DNA from: Planctomycetaceae bacterium
GTDB taxonomy: Bacteria; Planctomycetota; Planctomycetia; Planctomycetales; Planctomycetaceae
Reading direction: 5' to 3'
Assembly: GCA_900299185.1 (NCBI GenBank)
Contig: OMIV01000216.1
Span: forward strand, 1 to 64,000
Length of the DNA stretch: 64,000 nt
Shown here: one piece after another, positions 27,874 to 36,762 of the stretch
Numbering within the stretch: position 1 is the first letter of the stretch
Layout of the letters: every line of letters starts with the position of its first letter
Position numbers and translations under genes: made by a program
Notes under the pieces: generated by a model
Seen by the model: only the letters and a program-made list of their open reading frames with translations
Told to the model about the DNA's origin: nothing
Database searches by the model: none

Positions 27874-29745
27874 ATGAATCGCGCACTTGTCGTTGCTTGT
27901 TGGCTGCTGCTGACTGCTCCCGTCTTGGCACAAGATGCTTCGCAGCTCGAAAGCTACATCCGGCTGCACTACTCCAAGCATGAGTACCAGATCCCGATGC
28001 GCGATGGCGTGAAGCTCTTCACGTCGGTCTTTGTGCCCCGAGACACGACCAAGACATATCCCATGCTGATGAAGCGGACGCCGTATGGAGTGGCGCCTTA
28101 TGGCGAGGACAAGTACCCGACGAGGGTTGGACCCAGCGAGCACTTTGTGAAGGCCGGTTACATCTTCGTGAATCAAGATGTGCGAGGTCGCTTCATGTCT
28201 GAAGGCAATTTTGTGCAAGTCACTCCGCACATTGCTCAGAAGACGAAACCGACCGACGTCGACGAGAGCTCGGATACTTACGACACCATCGAATGGCTGC
28301 TCAAGAACGTGAAGGGACACAACGGACGAGTGGGCATGGCGGGGATTTCATACCCCGGCTTCTATGCGGCCGCTGGAATGATTGATGCTCATCCGGCATT
28401 GAAGGCTGTGTCGCCGCAAGCTCCCGTCGGAGATTGGTACTTCGACGACTTCTTGCATCACGGCACGTTCTTTCTCGCGCATGCTTTTCGTTGGCTCACG
28501 TCGAATGCGACTGAGCGACCGAAGCCGACGAGTGACCCGGTCAAGCCGTTCGTTTACCCGACGCCCGATGGCTACAAGCTGTTCTTGGATGCGGGTTCGA
28601 TTGAGAACATCAACAAGCTCTATCTGAAGGACTCCATTCCATTTTGGAAGGACATGATGGAGCACCCCAATCGCGACGAGTTCTGGCAGAAGCGAGCCAT
28701 CATGCCGCATCTCAAGAATGTTGCTCCGGCGGTGATGACTGTAACCGGGTGGTACGACGCGGAGGATCTCTATGGCTCGTTCAAAGTCTATCAATCGGTC
28801 GAGGCTCAAAACCCGAAGGCCAACAACGTGCTGGTTGTTGGACCGTGGCATCACGGCGGTTGGGCTTCGGTGGATGGCGACCAACTGGGCATCGTCAATT
28901 TCGGTTCGAAGACCGGGCAGTTCTATCGCTCAGAGATCGAGTTGCCCTTCTTCGAGAAGTACCTCAAAGGCAAGGACATCCCAGCTCCGGCAGAAGCGAC
29001 CGTCTTCGAGACCGGCTCGAATGTCTGGCGGACCTTCGACAAGTGGCCGCCGCAGAACACGGTCTCGAAGCAATTCTTCGCACATGGTTCAGGCAAGCTC
29101 GATCAAACAGCTCCCTCTGCCGGCTCGGCGAATGAGCCCGCTTACGACGAGTTCGTCAGCGATCCCAATCGCCCTGTGCCATACACTGCTTCAATCACTA
29201 ACAAGATGCTGATTGAGTACATGACCGAGGACCAACGCTTTGCGGCTCGGCGTCCCGATGTGGTCGTTTATCAGACGGATGTGCTGACCGAGGATCTGGT
29301 GCTGGCGGGACCGTTGTCCGTGGACTTGTGGTGTTCGACGAGTGGCACCGACGCCGACTGGATCGTGAAGCTGATCGACGTGCATCCCGATGCTCCTGAC
29401 CCAACGCCGCTGGCCAGCCATCAAATCATGATTCGTAGCGAGTCCTTCCGAGGCCGCTTCCGTAACAGCTACGTGCAGCCCGAGCCGTTCGTTCCCAACG
29501 AACCGACGCGCGTGAACTTTGAACTGCTCGATGTCTTGCATCGCTTCAAGAAGGGGCATCGGTTGATGATCCAAGTTCAAAGCACTTGGTTCCCGCTCAT
29601 CGATCGCAACCCTCAAACGTTTGTGCCCAACATCTACTTCGCGGTTCCGGACAACTTCAAGAAGGCAACGCACCGCATCCATCATTCACCCAAGCACCCC
29701 ACCAGCATCAAAGCCGGAGTGCTGACGACGCAGCAAGGGGCGTAG
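27874..29745 (+). CDS. Secreted CocE/NonD-family alpha/beta hydrolase
   Basis: 623 residues from ATG 27874, preceded by AAAGGA. Signal peptide ALVVACWLLLTAPVLAQ. The N-terminal alpha/beta-hydrolase domain starts QIPMRDGVKLFTSVFVPRD and shows the nucleophile elbow GMAGISYPGFYAA (Ser159), DVRGRFMSEG near the oxyanion hole, and GPWHHGGW for the catalytic His region. The C-terminal jelly-roll domain (VLAGPLSVDLWCSTSGTDAD ... VKLIDVHPD ... FKKGHRLMIQVQSTWFPLID) is the X-Pro dipeptidyl-peptidase C-terminal type. Family members hydrolyse esters such as cocaine, acyl amino-acid esters or glutaryl-cephalosporins. Natural substrate unknown; probably periplasmic. Confidence 0.92.
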   Translation: MNRALVVACWLLLTAPVLAQDASQLESYIRLHYSKHEYQIPMRDGVKLFTSVFVPRDTTKTYPMLMKRTPYGVAPYGEDKYPTRVGPSEHFVKAGYIFVNQDVRGRFMSEGNFVQVTPHIAQKTKPTDVDESSDTYDTIEWLLKNVKGHNGRVGMAGISYPGFYAAAGMIDAHPALKAVSPQAPVGDWYFDDFLHHGTFFLAHAFRWLTSNATERPKPTSDPVKPFVYPTPDGYKLFLDAGSIENINKLYLKDSIPFWKDMMEHPNRDEFWQKRAIMPHLKNVAPAVMTVTGWYDAEDLYGSFKVYQSVEAQNPKANNVLVVGPWHHGGWASVDGDQLGIVNFGSKTGQFYRSEIELPFFEKYLKGKDIPAPAEATVFETGSNVWRTFDKWPPQNTVSKQFFAHGSGKLDQTAPSAGSANEPAYDEFVSDPNRPVPYTASITNKMLIEYMTEDQRFAARRPDVVVYQTDVLTEDLVLAGPLSVDLWCSTSGTDADWIVKLIDVHPDAPDPTPLASHQIMIRSESFRGRFRNSYVQPEPFVPNEPTRVNFELLDVLHRFKKGHRLMIQVQSTWFPLIDRNPQTFVPNIYFAVPDNFKKATHRIHHSPKHPTSIKAGVLTTQQGA

Positions 29746-29832
29746 CGACAACGTTGCTTCGGTGGCTGCGAGTTGGGTTGTCATCGGCAAACGCCTGGTT
29801 GGCCAGATCGGGGGCAGCCTTGGTCGCAACGG

Positions 29833-30243
29833 TTAACGTGTTAGATCGGGGAGTCGAGACCACGCGTCGCGAAACAAGTCGTTGTCGTACGCCTTGGGCT
29901 GCAACCAATACGAAACTCGCCCATCACGTTCACCACGATGAGCCCGATCGCGAACCTCATTCGGCGTGAGTACGAACGCAGTTGGAACTGAGACGGCACG
30001 ATTGATGATGATCCAGTAGTCTCCCATGAGTTGTTCCAACGAATTCCCCAACGGAACAGGGTTTCGTTTCGAGAGTGTCTTGACTTGCAGGCTCAGGAAC
30101 TTTTTTCCTTCCAAGTCGTAGGCAATCACATCGACTCCACGCGCATTTCTCGTGGTGGGCATCACATTCCATCCGCGCAACGACAGTTGGTAACACGTGA
30201 AATAAAGTCCGACATTTCCCACGATTTGAGAGTTCAACGCCAT
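29833..30243 (-). CDS. PD-(D/E)xK nuclease-fold-like hypothetical protein
   Basis: 136 residues from ATG 30243 (MALNSQIVGNVGLYFTCYQL); the longer open frame upstream looks non-coding. The core SLRGWNVMPTTRNARGVDVI ... KFLSLQVKTLSK has the order helix-strand-GxD-strand-QxKT typical of restriction-endonuclease-like folds (Asp in GVDV, Gln-Val-Lys in LQVKT). The remainder (DYWIIINRAVSVPTAFVLTP) continues the alpha/beta fold. Similar small proteins are often called group-specific or DUF endonuclease-like proteins without known substrate. No methyltransferase lies near, so a classical restriction system is unlikely. Confidence 0.65.
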   Translation of the reverse strand: MALNSQIVGNVGLYFTCYQLSLRGWNVMPTTRNARGVDVIAYDLEGKKFLSLQVKTLSKRNPVPLGNSLEQLMGDYWIIINRAVSVPTAFVLTPNEVRDRAHRGERDGRVSYWLQPKAYDNDLFRDAWSRLPDLTR

Positions 30244-30426
30244 ACAGTCTTTCGTAGATTTGATTCGTCTGTATCGAGAGACCGACTGTCCGACGAATTG
30301 CAGTAATGATGAGTGCTTCTTCTTTCCGCGCAAGTCGTACTTTCACAACTTGCCTCGTCTCATTGATAGCGCCTCGAAGGCTGCATCATGAGTTTCATGG
30401 TGCTGAAAGTCTCAACGTTCAATGCA

Positions 30427-31107
30427 TCACTTTGTCGACGATGCCACCCATTCGCGGAACGATCGGAGAAGGCTGGCTTCGTCGAGTTGCAGTCTGCGGT
30501 CGATAAAAGCGGCGATGCCCGCGATGGGGATTGCTGGGAAGTAACGGCTCGATGTGGCTTCGACATAGCTCCCAGATTTGTCGAGCTGATGCACTGCGAG
30601 AATCGAACCGTCGTATCGCCATACTTCGGGAATGCCGAGAGCTGCGTAGACCGACAGTCGATCTCGTTGAGAAGGCGAGAGGTCAACTTCAACTGCCAGG
30701 TCTGGTGGCGGGTCTACGGTTAGATCGATGTCGTCCTTGCCGCGAACGAGCGGCTCGTTCGTGAGATAGAAGCACTCGTCAGGTTCGAGACCGCGCATCG
30801 CGGACTCATTGTCACAAGTCATGTCACCGTATTGACCTCTGGGGATTCCGAGTTCATCTGCGAGTGCCGCGATCAATTGGCCAATCAAGCGGCTCAGTTT
30901 CCCGTGCTTCCCAGAGATCGTCATGAATTCGAGGCTCCCTCGGTCAAAGGTCAGCCGCACATGGCGACCGGTCAAGGCGCGGGCGATGTCTTGATAGCTC
31001 GCCCAACTCACGGCACCAATCACGAACCGCTGTTCAACGTCGCGATCAGGTTCTGGAAACGCTGCTGAGCGTTTTCTCGAAACCGGTGCTGTCGTGAGGG
31101 TGGTCAT
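30427..31107 (-). CDS. Uma2-family (DUF820) putative endonuclease
   Basis: 226 residues from ATG 31107; the preceding in-frame TTG is less likely. Uma2 features are ALTGRHVRLTFDRGSLEFM, KHGKLSRLIGQLIAALADEL, DECFYLTN, the active-site strand PPPDLAVEVDLSPSQRDRLS and YAALGIPEVWRYDG. Asp, Glu and the distal basic residue match the PD-(D/E)xK-like metal site of this family. Uma2 proteins are multi-copy in cyanobacteria and planctomycetes; their DNA target and role are not known. Transcribed alone on the minus strand. Confidence 0.85.
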   Translation of the reverse strand: MTTLTTAPVSRKRSAAFPEPDRDVEQRFVIGAVSWASYQDIARALTGRHVRLTFDRGSLEFMTISGKHGKLSRLIGQLIAALADELGIPRGQYGDMTCDNESAMRGLEPDECFYLTNEPLVRGKDDIDLTVDPPPDLAVEVDLSPSQRDRLSVYAALGIPEVWRYDGSILAVHQLDKSGSYVEATSSRYFPAIPIAGIAAFIDRRLQLDEASLLRSFREWVASSTK

Positions 31108-31190
31108 CAAGTTCTTTCAATGACTGTTAAGAGTGGCAGTGAGGGGGCTTCATGCTTTGGGATGCCAACCGGGACGTCAATAGCCTTCAT

Positions 31191-31706
31191 CTAACTCTTG
31201 CGAGCGAGCTGTGCTTCACTGAGTTGCTGGAGTTTCGATTCCAGCGAGTCCAGTCGTTCGAGCACGCTGTGGATGGCGAGTTCTGCTCGCACGTTGACTT
31301 CGTGGTCGATCTCGGCTTCGAGGCGATCCCGAGAGTTCTGTCGGTTCTGCGACATCATGATGATCGGGGCTTGGATGGCCGCGAGCATCGACAGCACCAG
31401 GTTCAGGAAGATGTAAGGATAAGGGTCGAACGCCGCCTCTTTCCCCAGTAGTTCGGTGTTGATCAATGACCACATCACCAACGCCGTGAGGAAGGTCAGG
31501 ATGAAAGTCCAGGAGCCGCCAAAGCTCGCAATGCGATCCGCCGTGCGTTGTCCAAAGGTGCGACGATCGATGAACTCGTCGTTGGCATTACGTGGGATGT
31601 CAATTCGAGCGAGGACGCCTTCAATCACTTCGCGTTCGTGAGGAGTCAGTTGCTCCCACTCGTCGTGAAAGATCGTCTTGGCGAGGGCATGGGTTTGCTG
31701 GTCCAT
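31191..31706 (-). CDS. DUF1003 membrane protein
   Basis: 171 residues from ATG 31706 (MDQQTHALAKTIFHDEWEQL). The DUF1003 core is visible: FGQRTADRIASFGGSWTFIL, a first membrane helix (FILTFLTALVMWSLIN), FDPYPYIFLNLVLSMLAAIQ as second helix, then PIIMMSQNRQNSRDRLEAE. A heptad-rich cytoplasmic C-terminus follows (VLERLDSLESKLQQLSEAQL). The family is an inner-membrane protein of unknown function. The first 60 residues are soluble and charged. Monocistronic. Confidence 0.85.
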   Translation of the reverse strand: MDQQTHALAKTIFHDEWEQLTPHEREVIEGVLARIDIPRNANDEFIDRRTFGQRTADRIASFGGSWTFILTFLTALVMWSLINTELLGKEAAFDPYPYIFLNLVLSMLAAIQAPIIMMSQNRQNSRDRLEAEIDHEVNVRAELAIHSVLERLDSLESKLQQLSEAQLARKS

Positions 31707-31789
31707 AGGCGTCGTCCGCGAATTAGGCCAAGGTTCGAAATGATTCCTAACGCAAGTTGTCTGTTGCGGTGAGTGCGCTGGCGACTTGA

Positions 31790-32440
31790 TTACTTGGATT
31801 CGGACTTTCCGAATCGAAACTTCGGCTCTTCGCCGCGCATCAAGCGGACGATGTTGGTGCGATGCCGAATGATGATCAGGGCTGGCACCGCGAGGCTGAA
31901 AATGGCGGGGGCCAACTTCAGGCCAGAGAACGGAGCAGGGGACAGGACCACCATTTGAGTGATCGCGAAGGCCAGCGAGGCCAAGATCGAACTCACGGAC
32001 ACGATCCTCGTGGCCAGCATCCCTAGGATGAACCCCGCCAAAGCTGAGAGTGAGCCCCACGGTCCGATGACGATCACCACGCCGAGCGCCGTAGCGACTC
32101 CTTTGCCGCCTTTGAATTTCAACCAGCATGGAAACATGTGGCCGAGGATTGTGGCGACTCCCGCGATGACTTGTAGAAGTCGGTACGACTCGGCGTCTGG
32201 AGCAACGAGTGCGAGAGGCAAGAGCCACACTGGCAAGAGCCCTTTCAAGGCATCAAGCACGAGGCACGAGATACCCCACTTCGCACCCAGCACGCGACTG
32301 ACGTTGGTCGCACCGATATTGCCGCTGCCGTGCTGGCGAATGTCGATGCCTCGAAAGACTCGGGCGATGATCAGACCAAACGGAATCGAGCCGGCGAGGT
32401 ACGCACCACCGGCGGCTATCAAACTCAACTGCGGGTCCAT
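31790..32440 (-). CDS. plsY: Glycerol-3-phosphate acyltransferase PlsY
   Basis: 216 residues from ATG 32440 (MDPQLSLIAAGGAYLAGSIP). PlsY motif 1 is GSIPFGLIIARVFRGIDIRQ, motif 2 SGNIGATNVSRVLG and motif 3 GHMFPCWLKFKGGKGVATAL, in the usual order in a polytopic inner-membrane protein of normal length. It acylates glycerol-3-phosphate from acyl-phosphate to make lysophosphatidic acid, the first committed step of phospholipid synthesis. plsX is not in the window. An upstream in-frame start seven codons earlier is possible. Confidence 0.94.
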   Translation of the reverse strand: MDPQLSLIAAGGAYLAGSIPFGLIIARVFRGIDIRQHGSGNIGATNVSRVLGAKWGISCLVLDALKGLLPVWLLPLALVAPDAESYRLLQVIAGVATILGHMFPCWLKFKGGKGVATALGVVIVIGPWGSLSALAGFILGMLATRIVSVSSILASLAFAITQMVVLSPAPFSGLKLAPAIFSLAVPALIIIRHRTNIVRLMRGEEPKFRFGKSESK

Positions 32441-32595
32441 TGCATTCCTAAAGACGGGCACTCAAGAGTGTTCGAGATCTGGTCCGGGCCAAAAACTGAA
32501 TCCAGAAAAACTGTCAGCGAGCGCAGACGCTCAATATCGACGGCACAACAACAGCGAAACGGAAGTCATACAACTTCAGCAGAGGTTCTGTGCGA

Positions 32596-32877
32596 TCAAG
32601 TGCCAGCTAGTTCTTGCCAAAACTCAAGCCAGTCAAAGATCCATTTATAGACAACTCCCTCCGGGCCACTCCAACTCACCAACATGTTGATCGGCAAGTA
32701 AAAGTTCTTCATCAGAGTTTCCGCTGCTGTACCGGTAAGTTGGAAGTATTCCATGCACCAGACCGCAGGGCCGGTCGACAGCGGATAGCTCGCAAACGTG
32801 AAGAGGCCAAACCAAACCCACGCCGCTCCACTGGATCGCTGCGCATGATCGGAATCGTCGGGCGAATCTTCGGTCAT
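32596..32877 (-). CDS. Small membrane protein coupled to an MFS transporter
   Basis: 93 residues with one or two hydrophobic segments (AAWVWFGLFTFASYPLSTGP and the MKNFYLPINMLVSW region) and an aromatic, Trp-rich C-terminus (YKWIFDWLEFWQELAGT). Its ATG (32875-32877) overlaps the stop of the MFS gene by four bases, so translation is coupled. No family recognised. By position it may be an accessory or regulatory subunit of the transporter. Confidence 0.65.
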   Translation of the reverse strand: MTEDSPDDSDHAQRSSGAAWVWFGLFTFASYPLSTGPAVWCMEYFQLTGTAAETLMKNFYLPINMLVSWSGPEGVVYKWIFDWLEFWQELAGT

Positions 32878-34238
32878 GCTGTCGCGTCCTGTGCTTCTGA
32901 TGAGTCGCTGGAATTGGAATTACTCTGGGTTATTGGTCTTTGCTTTTCAGCCACGTTCCACAGAACGACCAATGCGATCAAGCCGATAAGTGGAGCCAAG
33001 CCGACCCAGAAGAGTCCGTCGGCGTAGGACTTGGTGGCATCCACTCGCTTGCCAACTAGCTCCTGCATCTCAGCGCTAACGGCCCAGGTGATGAACGACA
33101 ACGAGCCCGTGACTTTGCCTTGATGTCGCGTCGAAAGCTCTTGAGTCAGCGAGTAATAGATTGGGAATAGGCCCAAGGCTCCAAAGCCAATCACCAGCAG
33201 CAAGCCGAGCAGTACCGGGCCTCGCGCTTGTTCGGCGGCCACCATGCTGAGCATCGTCAGCAACGTGCAGACGGTGAAAACCAAGACTCGAGAGGTATGG
33301 ACCGAGCGGCCTTTCGCGATCAGCACCTTGATCAAGAGGCCGGCTGTAATGCAGCCTACATCGGTCGCGATGTAATACGCCGAGGTAAAGTGACGAACGA
33401 CCGAGGCTTCGTACTTGTCGAACTCCTGGAGCATCAGCGGCATCCAGGCTCGGAAGAAATGCCACGGCAGATTGATCGTGACGACGACAGCAATCAGAGC
33501 GATGTACCGGCTGATAAAGACGCCGCGCGACAGCGAGTTAGTTGGTTCGCCAGAGTTGGTAACGGATTCCTCACGGCGGCTGAGATCCAAGCCACGCGTC
33601 ATCCACAACCACGGCACGATCCATAGCAAACCGGTCACACCTACAACGACGAAGGGATTGCGCCAGGAACCAGGTTGGCTTGTCACTAACAGTGAAACGA
33701 CTTGTGGTGTGAGGATCGCTCCGATGGAAGCACCACTTTGCAGCACGCTGTTGCCGAAGGGGCGATCGGCGGAACTCAGCAGTCGCTGTGTCGTAATAAG
33801 AGCACACGGCCATTGCCCGGCTTCGAACAGACCGAGCACGATGCGACAAATCATGAATCCCCAATAGGCACAGTCGCTGGGGTTGGATGGATCGATGGCA
33901 GCGGGGCTGATGGCCTCAATCAACGGGGCGAGCGCCGTGCCAATCTTGTCCGCGAATCCTGTCGCGACTCCGGCCAACGACCAGCCGAATAGCACGGCTG
34001 GATAAAGCCAACGCACACTGACTTTGTCCGCGATCAAACCGGCCAAGATGCCGCCCACAGCGAAGGCGTATCCAAAGCCTTTCTCCAGTCGTCCGTACTG
34101 AGTGGCGGTCAGTTCGAGCTCGGCCTTAATCGGCTGGATCGTCAACGACAGCGTCTGACGGTCCATGTAGTTGAGCATCAGCGCGAGCAGCAGCAGACCG
34201 CAGACCCACCATTTGCCGATCGGAGCTGGTTTCGACAT
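32874..34238 (-). CDS. Major facilitator superfamily transporter (ACS-like)
   Basis: 454 residues from ATG 34238 (MSKPAPIGKWWVCGLLLLAL) with AAGGAA upstream on the coding strand; the longer open frame before it is not supported. About twelve membrane helices. Helix 1 has ALMLNYMDRQTLSLTIQPIK, the helix 2-3 loop GGILAGLIADKVSVRWLYPA, and helix 4 MICRIVLGLFEAGQWPCALI, as in hexuronate/phthalate-type anion:cation symporters. An extra loop of about 25 residues (ALAPLIEAISPAAIDPSNPS) separates helices 3 and 4. Substrate likely an organic acid or sugar acid, not determined. Followed by an overlapping small membrane-protein gene. Confidence 0.88.
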   Translation of the reverse strand: MSKPAPIGKWWVCGLLLLALMLNYMDRQTLSLTIQPIKAELELTATQYGRLEKGFGYAFAVGGILAGLIADKVSVRWLYPAVLFGWSLAGVATGFADKIGTALAPLIEAISPAAIDPSNPSDCAYWGFMICRIVLGLFEAGQWPCALITTQRLLSSADRPFGNSVLQSGASIGAILTPQVVSLLVTSQPGSWRNPFVVVGVTGLLWIVPWLWMTRGLDLSRREESVTNSGEPTNSLSRGVFISRYIALIAVVVTINLPWHFFRAWMPLMLQEFDKYEASVVRHFTSAYYIATDVGCITAGLLIKVLIAKGRSVHTSRVLVFTVCTLLTMLSMVAAEQARGPVLLGLLLVIGFGALGLFPIYYSLTQELSTRHQGKVTGSLSFITWAVSAEMQELVGKRVDATKSYADGLFWVGLAPLIGLIALVVLWNVAEKQRPITQSNSNSSDSSEAQDATA

Positions 34239-34351
34239 CCAAAGTTCCTTCGGGGACGAGTGCTTGAAAGTCACCGCAGGAACACAAACTTCGAGACTCA
34301 AACTGCGGCGCGACGCGGAGCACTCTATATCGCTGGGGCCGCTGCTGCCGC

Positions 34352-36670
34352 TCACTCCGAGTTCAAGTCGCTCGTGCCTTTCTGAATCTGATACAGCGGC
34401 AAGAAGCGGTAATAGACTTCGAGGCACAGCGTACTCAGCGCGGTCGAGAACACTCGACCTCCGTAAGTGCCCCATGGCGCCTTCGGATCCCAACTGCCGG
34501 CTGCATGCCCGGTCTTACGTTGATCCTGAATGAGGTAGTCTCGCAACGGTGTGTTCCACTTCACCCAGTCGTCGCCGCCGTATTGATAGACCGCCAAAGT
34601 GCCGTAGTACCAATAGTAGATGTCTTCGGTGCGGTGGCTGGGCGGGCGCTGCATGATGTACTCGACCGCTTCCACGCTTTGCGGATTGGTGCGAGAGATG
34701 CCCAGCATCTGCTTGCAGAACAATGCTTCCGCCGTCATCGCAGAAGTCGGCGGCAATTGCTCGTACTGAGGGTCGACGACACGGTACGACGCGAATCCTC
34801 GGCGAGGCCCGAGGCTGCGATCTTTCAGGAACTTGATGAGCAACTGGCGGTTGCGTTCGGGGATCGGCAGGCCAGCGATCTCGGCACTCTTCAAGGCCAT
34901 CAACTGCCAACCAAACATGCTCATGTCGCCGCTTTGCCCCTTCTCGTAACGCCAGCCACCGTCGACTTCGTTTTGCTGAGCCAGGATGTATTTCACGGCT
35001 CGCTCTAACGGGACTCGAATGCGTCGATCAGTCGCTCGATCTGTTTGCATGCCGAGCGCTTCGGCCAATGCATACGTCGCCATCGCATGGCAATACATCT
35101 GCTCGTATCGAGCGGCTCGACCTCCCAGATATCCGTCAGTTCGTTGCTGTCGAATGAGCCAACTAATCGCGCGATCGATCTCGTCGGCATACGGTCCCTC
35201 TTCATGGGTGTAGCCTGCTCCTAAGAACGCCAGCACGGTCAGACCGGTAATGCCTGAGTCTGCTCCACTGATCTCTTCTGGCCGATCGCGGCCTTCAGCA
35301 TCGACGGTGCGACCTTGTCCGCGACCGATGCAACGATTGCCATCGGGGCACATCGAACTGAAGCCGTCAGCGTCCCAGTAACCTTCCGGACTTTGATGCA
35401 GCGACAGCCACTTCAAGCTGGCTTCGACGGTGCGTTCGGACGTTTCTGTGCCGCCATATTTCAACGCGGTCTCAGCCCGCTTGGCGAGGTTCCTCAAGCG
35501 ATACGTTGGCGGCAGCGAGTTCGCGGTATCGCGATTGATGGGCTCGAAGTTCGGGCGAATGGCATTGGGCTTCGGACCGTCGATCGGCACTTTGGACGAG
35601 ATGCCTTCTCGAACCGAAACAACGGGGCCAGGTATCGGAGTGGGCGTTGCGGGTTTGCGATCCGGCTCAAATCGCTGAGTTCCTCCCAGCTCTTCCATCT
35701 TGGGAGTACGCGATTTCAAGCGGTCGAACTTCGGCTTGCCCAAGGCTCCGGCGGCAGAGTCTTCAGTCTTGGTGGTGCCACCCGCTCCGGCTGCTTCCTT
35801 GGGAGCTTCAGCCGGGACCGGGCCGGAACGACGCTCAATCTTTTCATCATTGAGGTCGCGCTGCAGCATCGACTTGGGATCAAACACCGCAGTCTTCGGC
35901 AGTTCGATCGAGGCCATCCGACGGTCAATGTCAGGTGTCGGAGAAACTCGTTCGACCGTTCCGATCTTCGGTGTTCGCTCAATCTCGATCTCGGCGAGTC
36001 CGCTTTGCGTCACCTTGCGGCGTGTCGTCGTCAGCGTGGGGACGTTGACCTCGGGACGAGCCTCAGCTTGCACATCATCGATCTTCACGGGCGCCGACGA
36101 TTCGATCTTCGGACCCAGGTCACCCATCTGCTCAAGCTCGGGACGAGCTGTGGGCGTTTCGGGCGCGTGCTTGATGTCAGGCACGTTGAGGTCCGGTCGC
36201 GTGATGGGTTCATCGCCACGTTCGGGAGCCTTCAGTGATTCGAACTCAAACGGTGCGCGATCGAGTCGCGCGAGGTCCATCGTTGGTTTCTCTAAGACCT
36301 TCTCCCAGACCGGAGTGTTTCCCGAAGTCTTAATCTCTGACTTGGCGAGGCCATCAATGACGATGCGTCGCACGACATCGCGCTCGGGCTTCTTGGTCTT
36401 GGTGAAGACGGCCAACACGGCTTTGGGAGGAGTGGCGACAACGGCTCCAGACGATAGCGATAGGTGAATAAGCACCGAGCACATCAGAGCCTTGCCCGTG
36501 GGATCACTGTTACCCCAGCGAGTCACCATCATCAGCAAGAACTGCAACGTTGCGGCCATCAGCCCCGCCAACAACGCGACCCACAACCATAACCGGACCT
36601 GGTCCGGCGACGTTTGGCAAACGTCGTAGGCCAGCCAGTCGATGAAGTTGGGAGTGGTTGCCAAAGGCAT
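34352..36670 (-). CDS. TonB-like membrane anchor fused to a terpene-cyclase-like alpha/alpha toroid
   Basis: 772 residues. Two N-terminal membrane segments (LWLWVALLAGLMAATLQFLL and ALMCSVLIHLSLSSGAVVAT, the second recalling a TonB anchor) precede a long Pro/Glu/Lys-rich linker (about 90-385; PERGDEPITRPDLNVPDIKH, KPATPTPIPGPVVSV). The C-terminal toroid (about 395-765) resembles prenyltransferase/squalene-oxidase repeats: ASLKWLSLHQSPEGYWDADG, AISWLIRQQRTDGYLGG, AVKYILAQQNEVDGGWRYEK. No DxDD cyclase motif was seen, so it is probably a binding toroid and not an enzyme. It follows exbD by 92 bp on the same strand. I infer an inner-membrane, proton-motive-force-linked complex reaching into the periplasm. 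Confidence 0.75.
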   Translation of the reverse strand: MPLATTPNFIDWLAYDVCQTSPDQVRLWLWVALLAGLMAATLQFLLMMVTRWGNSDPTGKALMCSVLIHLSLSSGAVVATPPKAVLAVFTKTKKPERDVVRRIVIDGLAKSEIKTSGNTPVWEKVLEKPTMDLARLDRAPFEFESLKAPERGDEPITRPDLNVPDIKHAPETPTARPELEQMGDLGPKIESSAPVKIDDVQAEARPEVNVPTLTTTRRKVTQSGLAEIEIERTPKIGTVERVSPTPDIDRRMASIELPKTAVFDPKSMLQRDLNDEKIERRSGPVPAEAPKEAAGAGGTTKTEDSAAGALGKPKFDRLKSRTPKMEELGGTQRFEPDRKPATPTPIPGPVVSVREGISSKVPIDGPKPNAIRPNFEPINRDTANSLPPTYRLRNLAKRAETALKYGGTETSERTVEASLKWLSLHQSPEGYWDADGFSSMCPDGNRCIGRGQGRTVDAEGRDRPEEISGADSGITGLTVLAFLGAGYTHEEGPYADEIDRAISWLIRQQRTDGYLGGRAARYEQMYCHAMATYALAEALGMQTDRATDRRIRVPLERAVKYILAQQNEVDGGWRYEKGQSGDMSMFGWQLMALKSAEIAGLPIPERNRQLLIKFLKDRSLGPRRGFASYRVVDPQYEQLPPTSAMTAEALFCKQMLGISRTNPQSVEAVEYIMQRPPSHRTEDIYYWYYGTLAVYQYGGDDWVKWNTPLRDYLIQDQRKTGHAAGSWDPKAPWGTYGGRVFSTALSTLCLEVYYRFLPLYQIQKGTSDLNSE

Positions 36671-36762
36671 GTCGAGCTTTCAGAACCGTGATCTTGCAGT
36701 GGATCTTCGAGCGTGTTTTGAAATGAGAGTTCTCGAGGTCGCGAGCAGACGAAAGGAGAATT

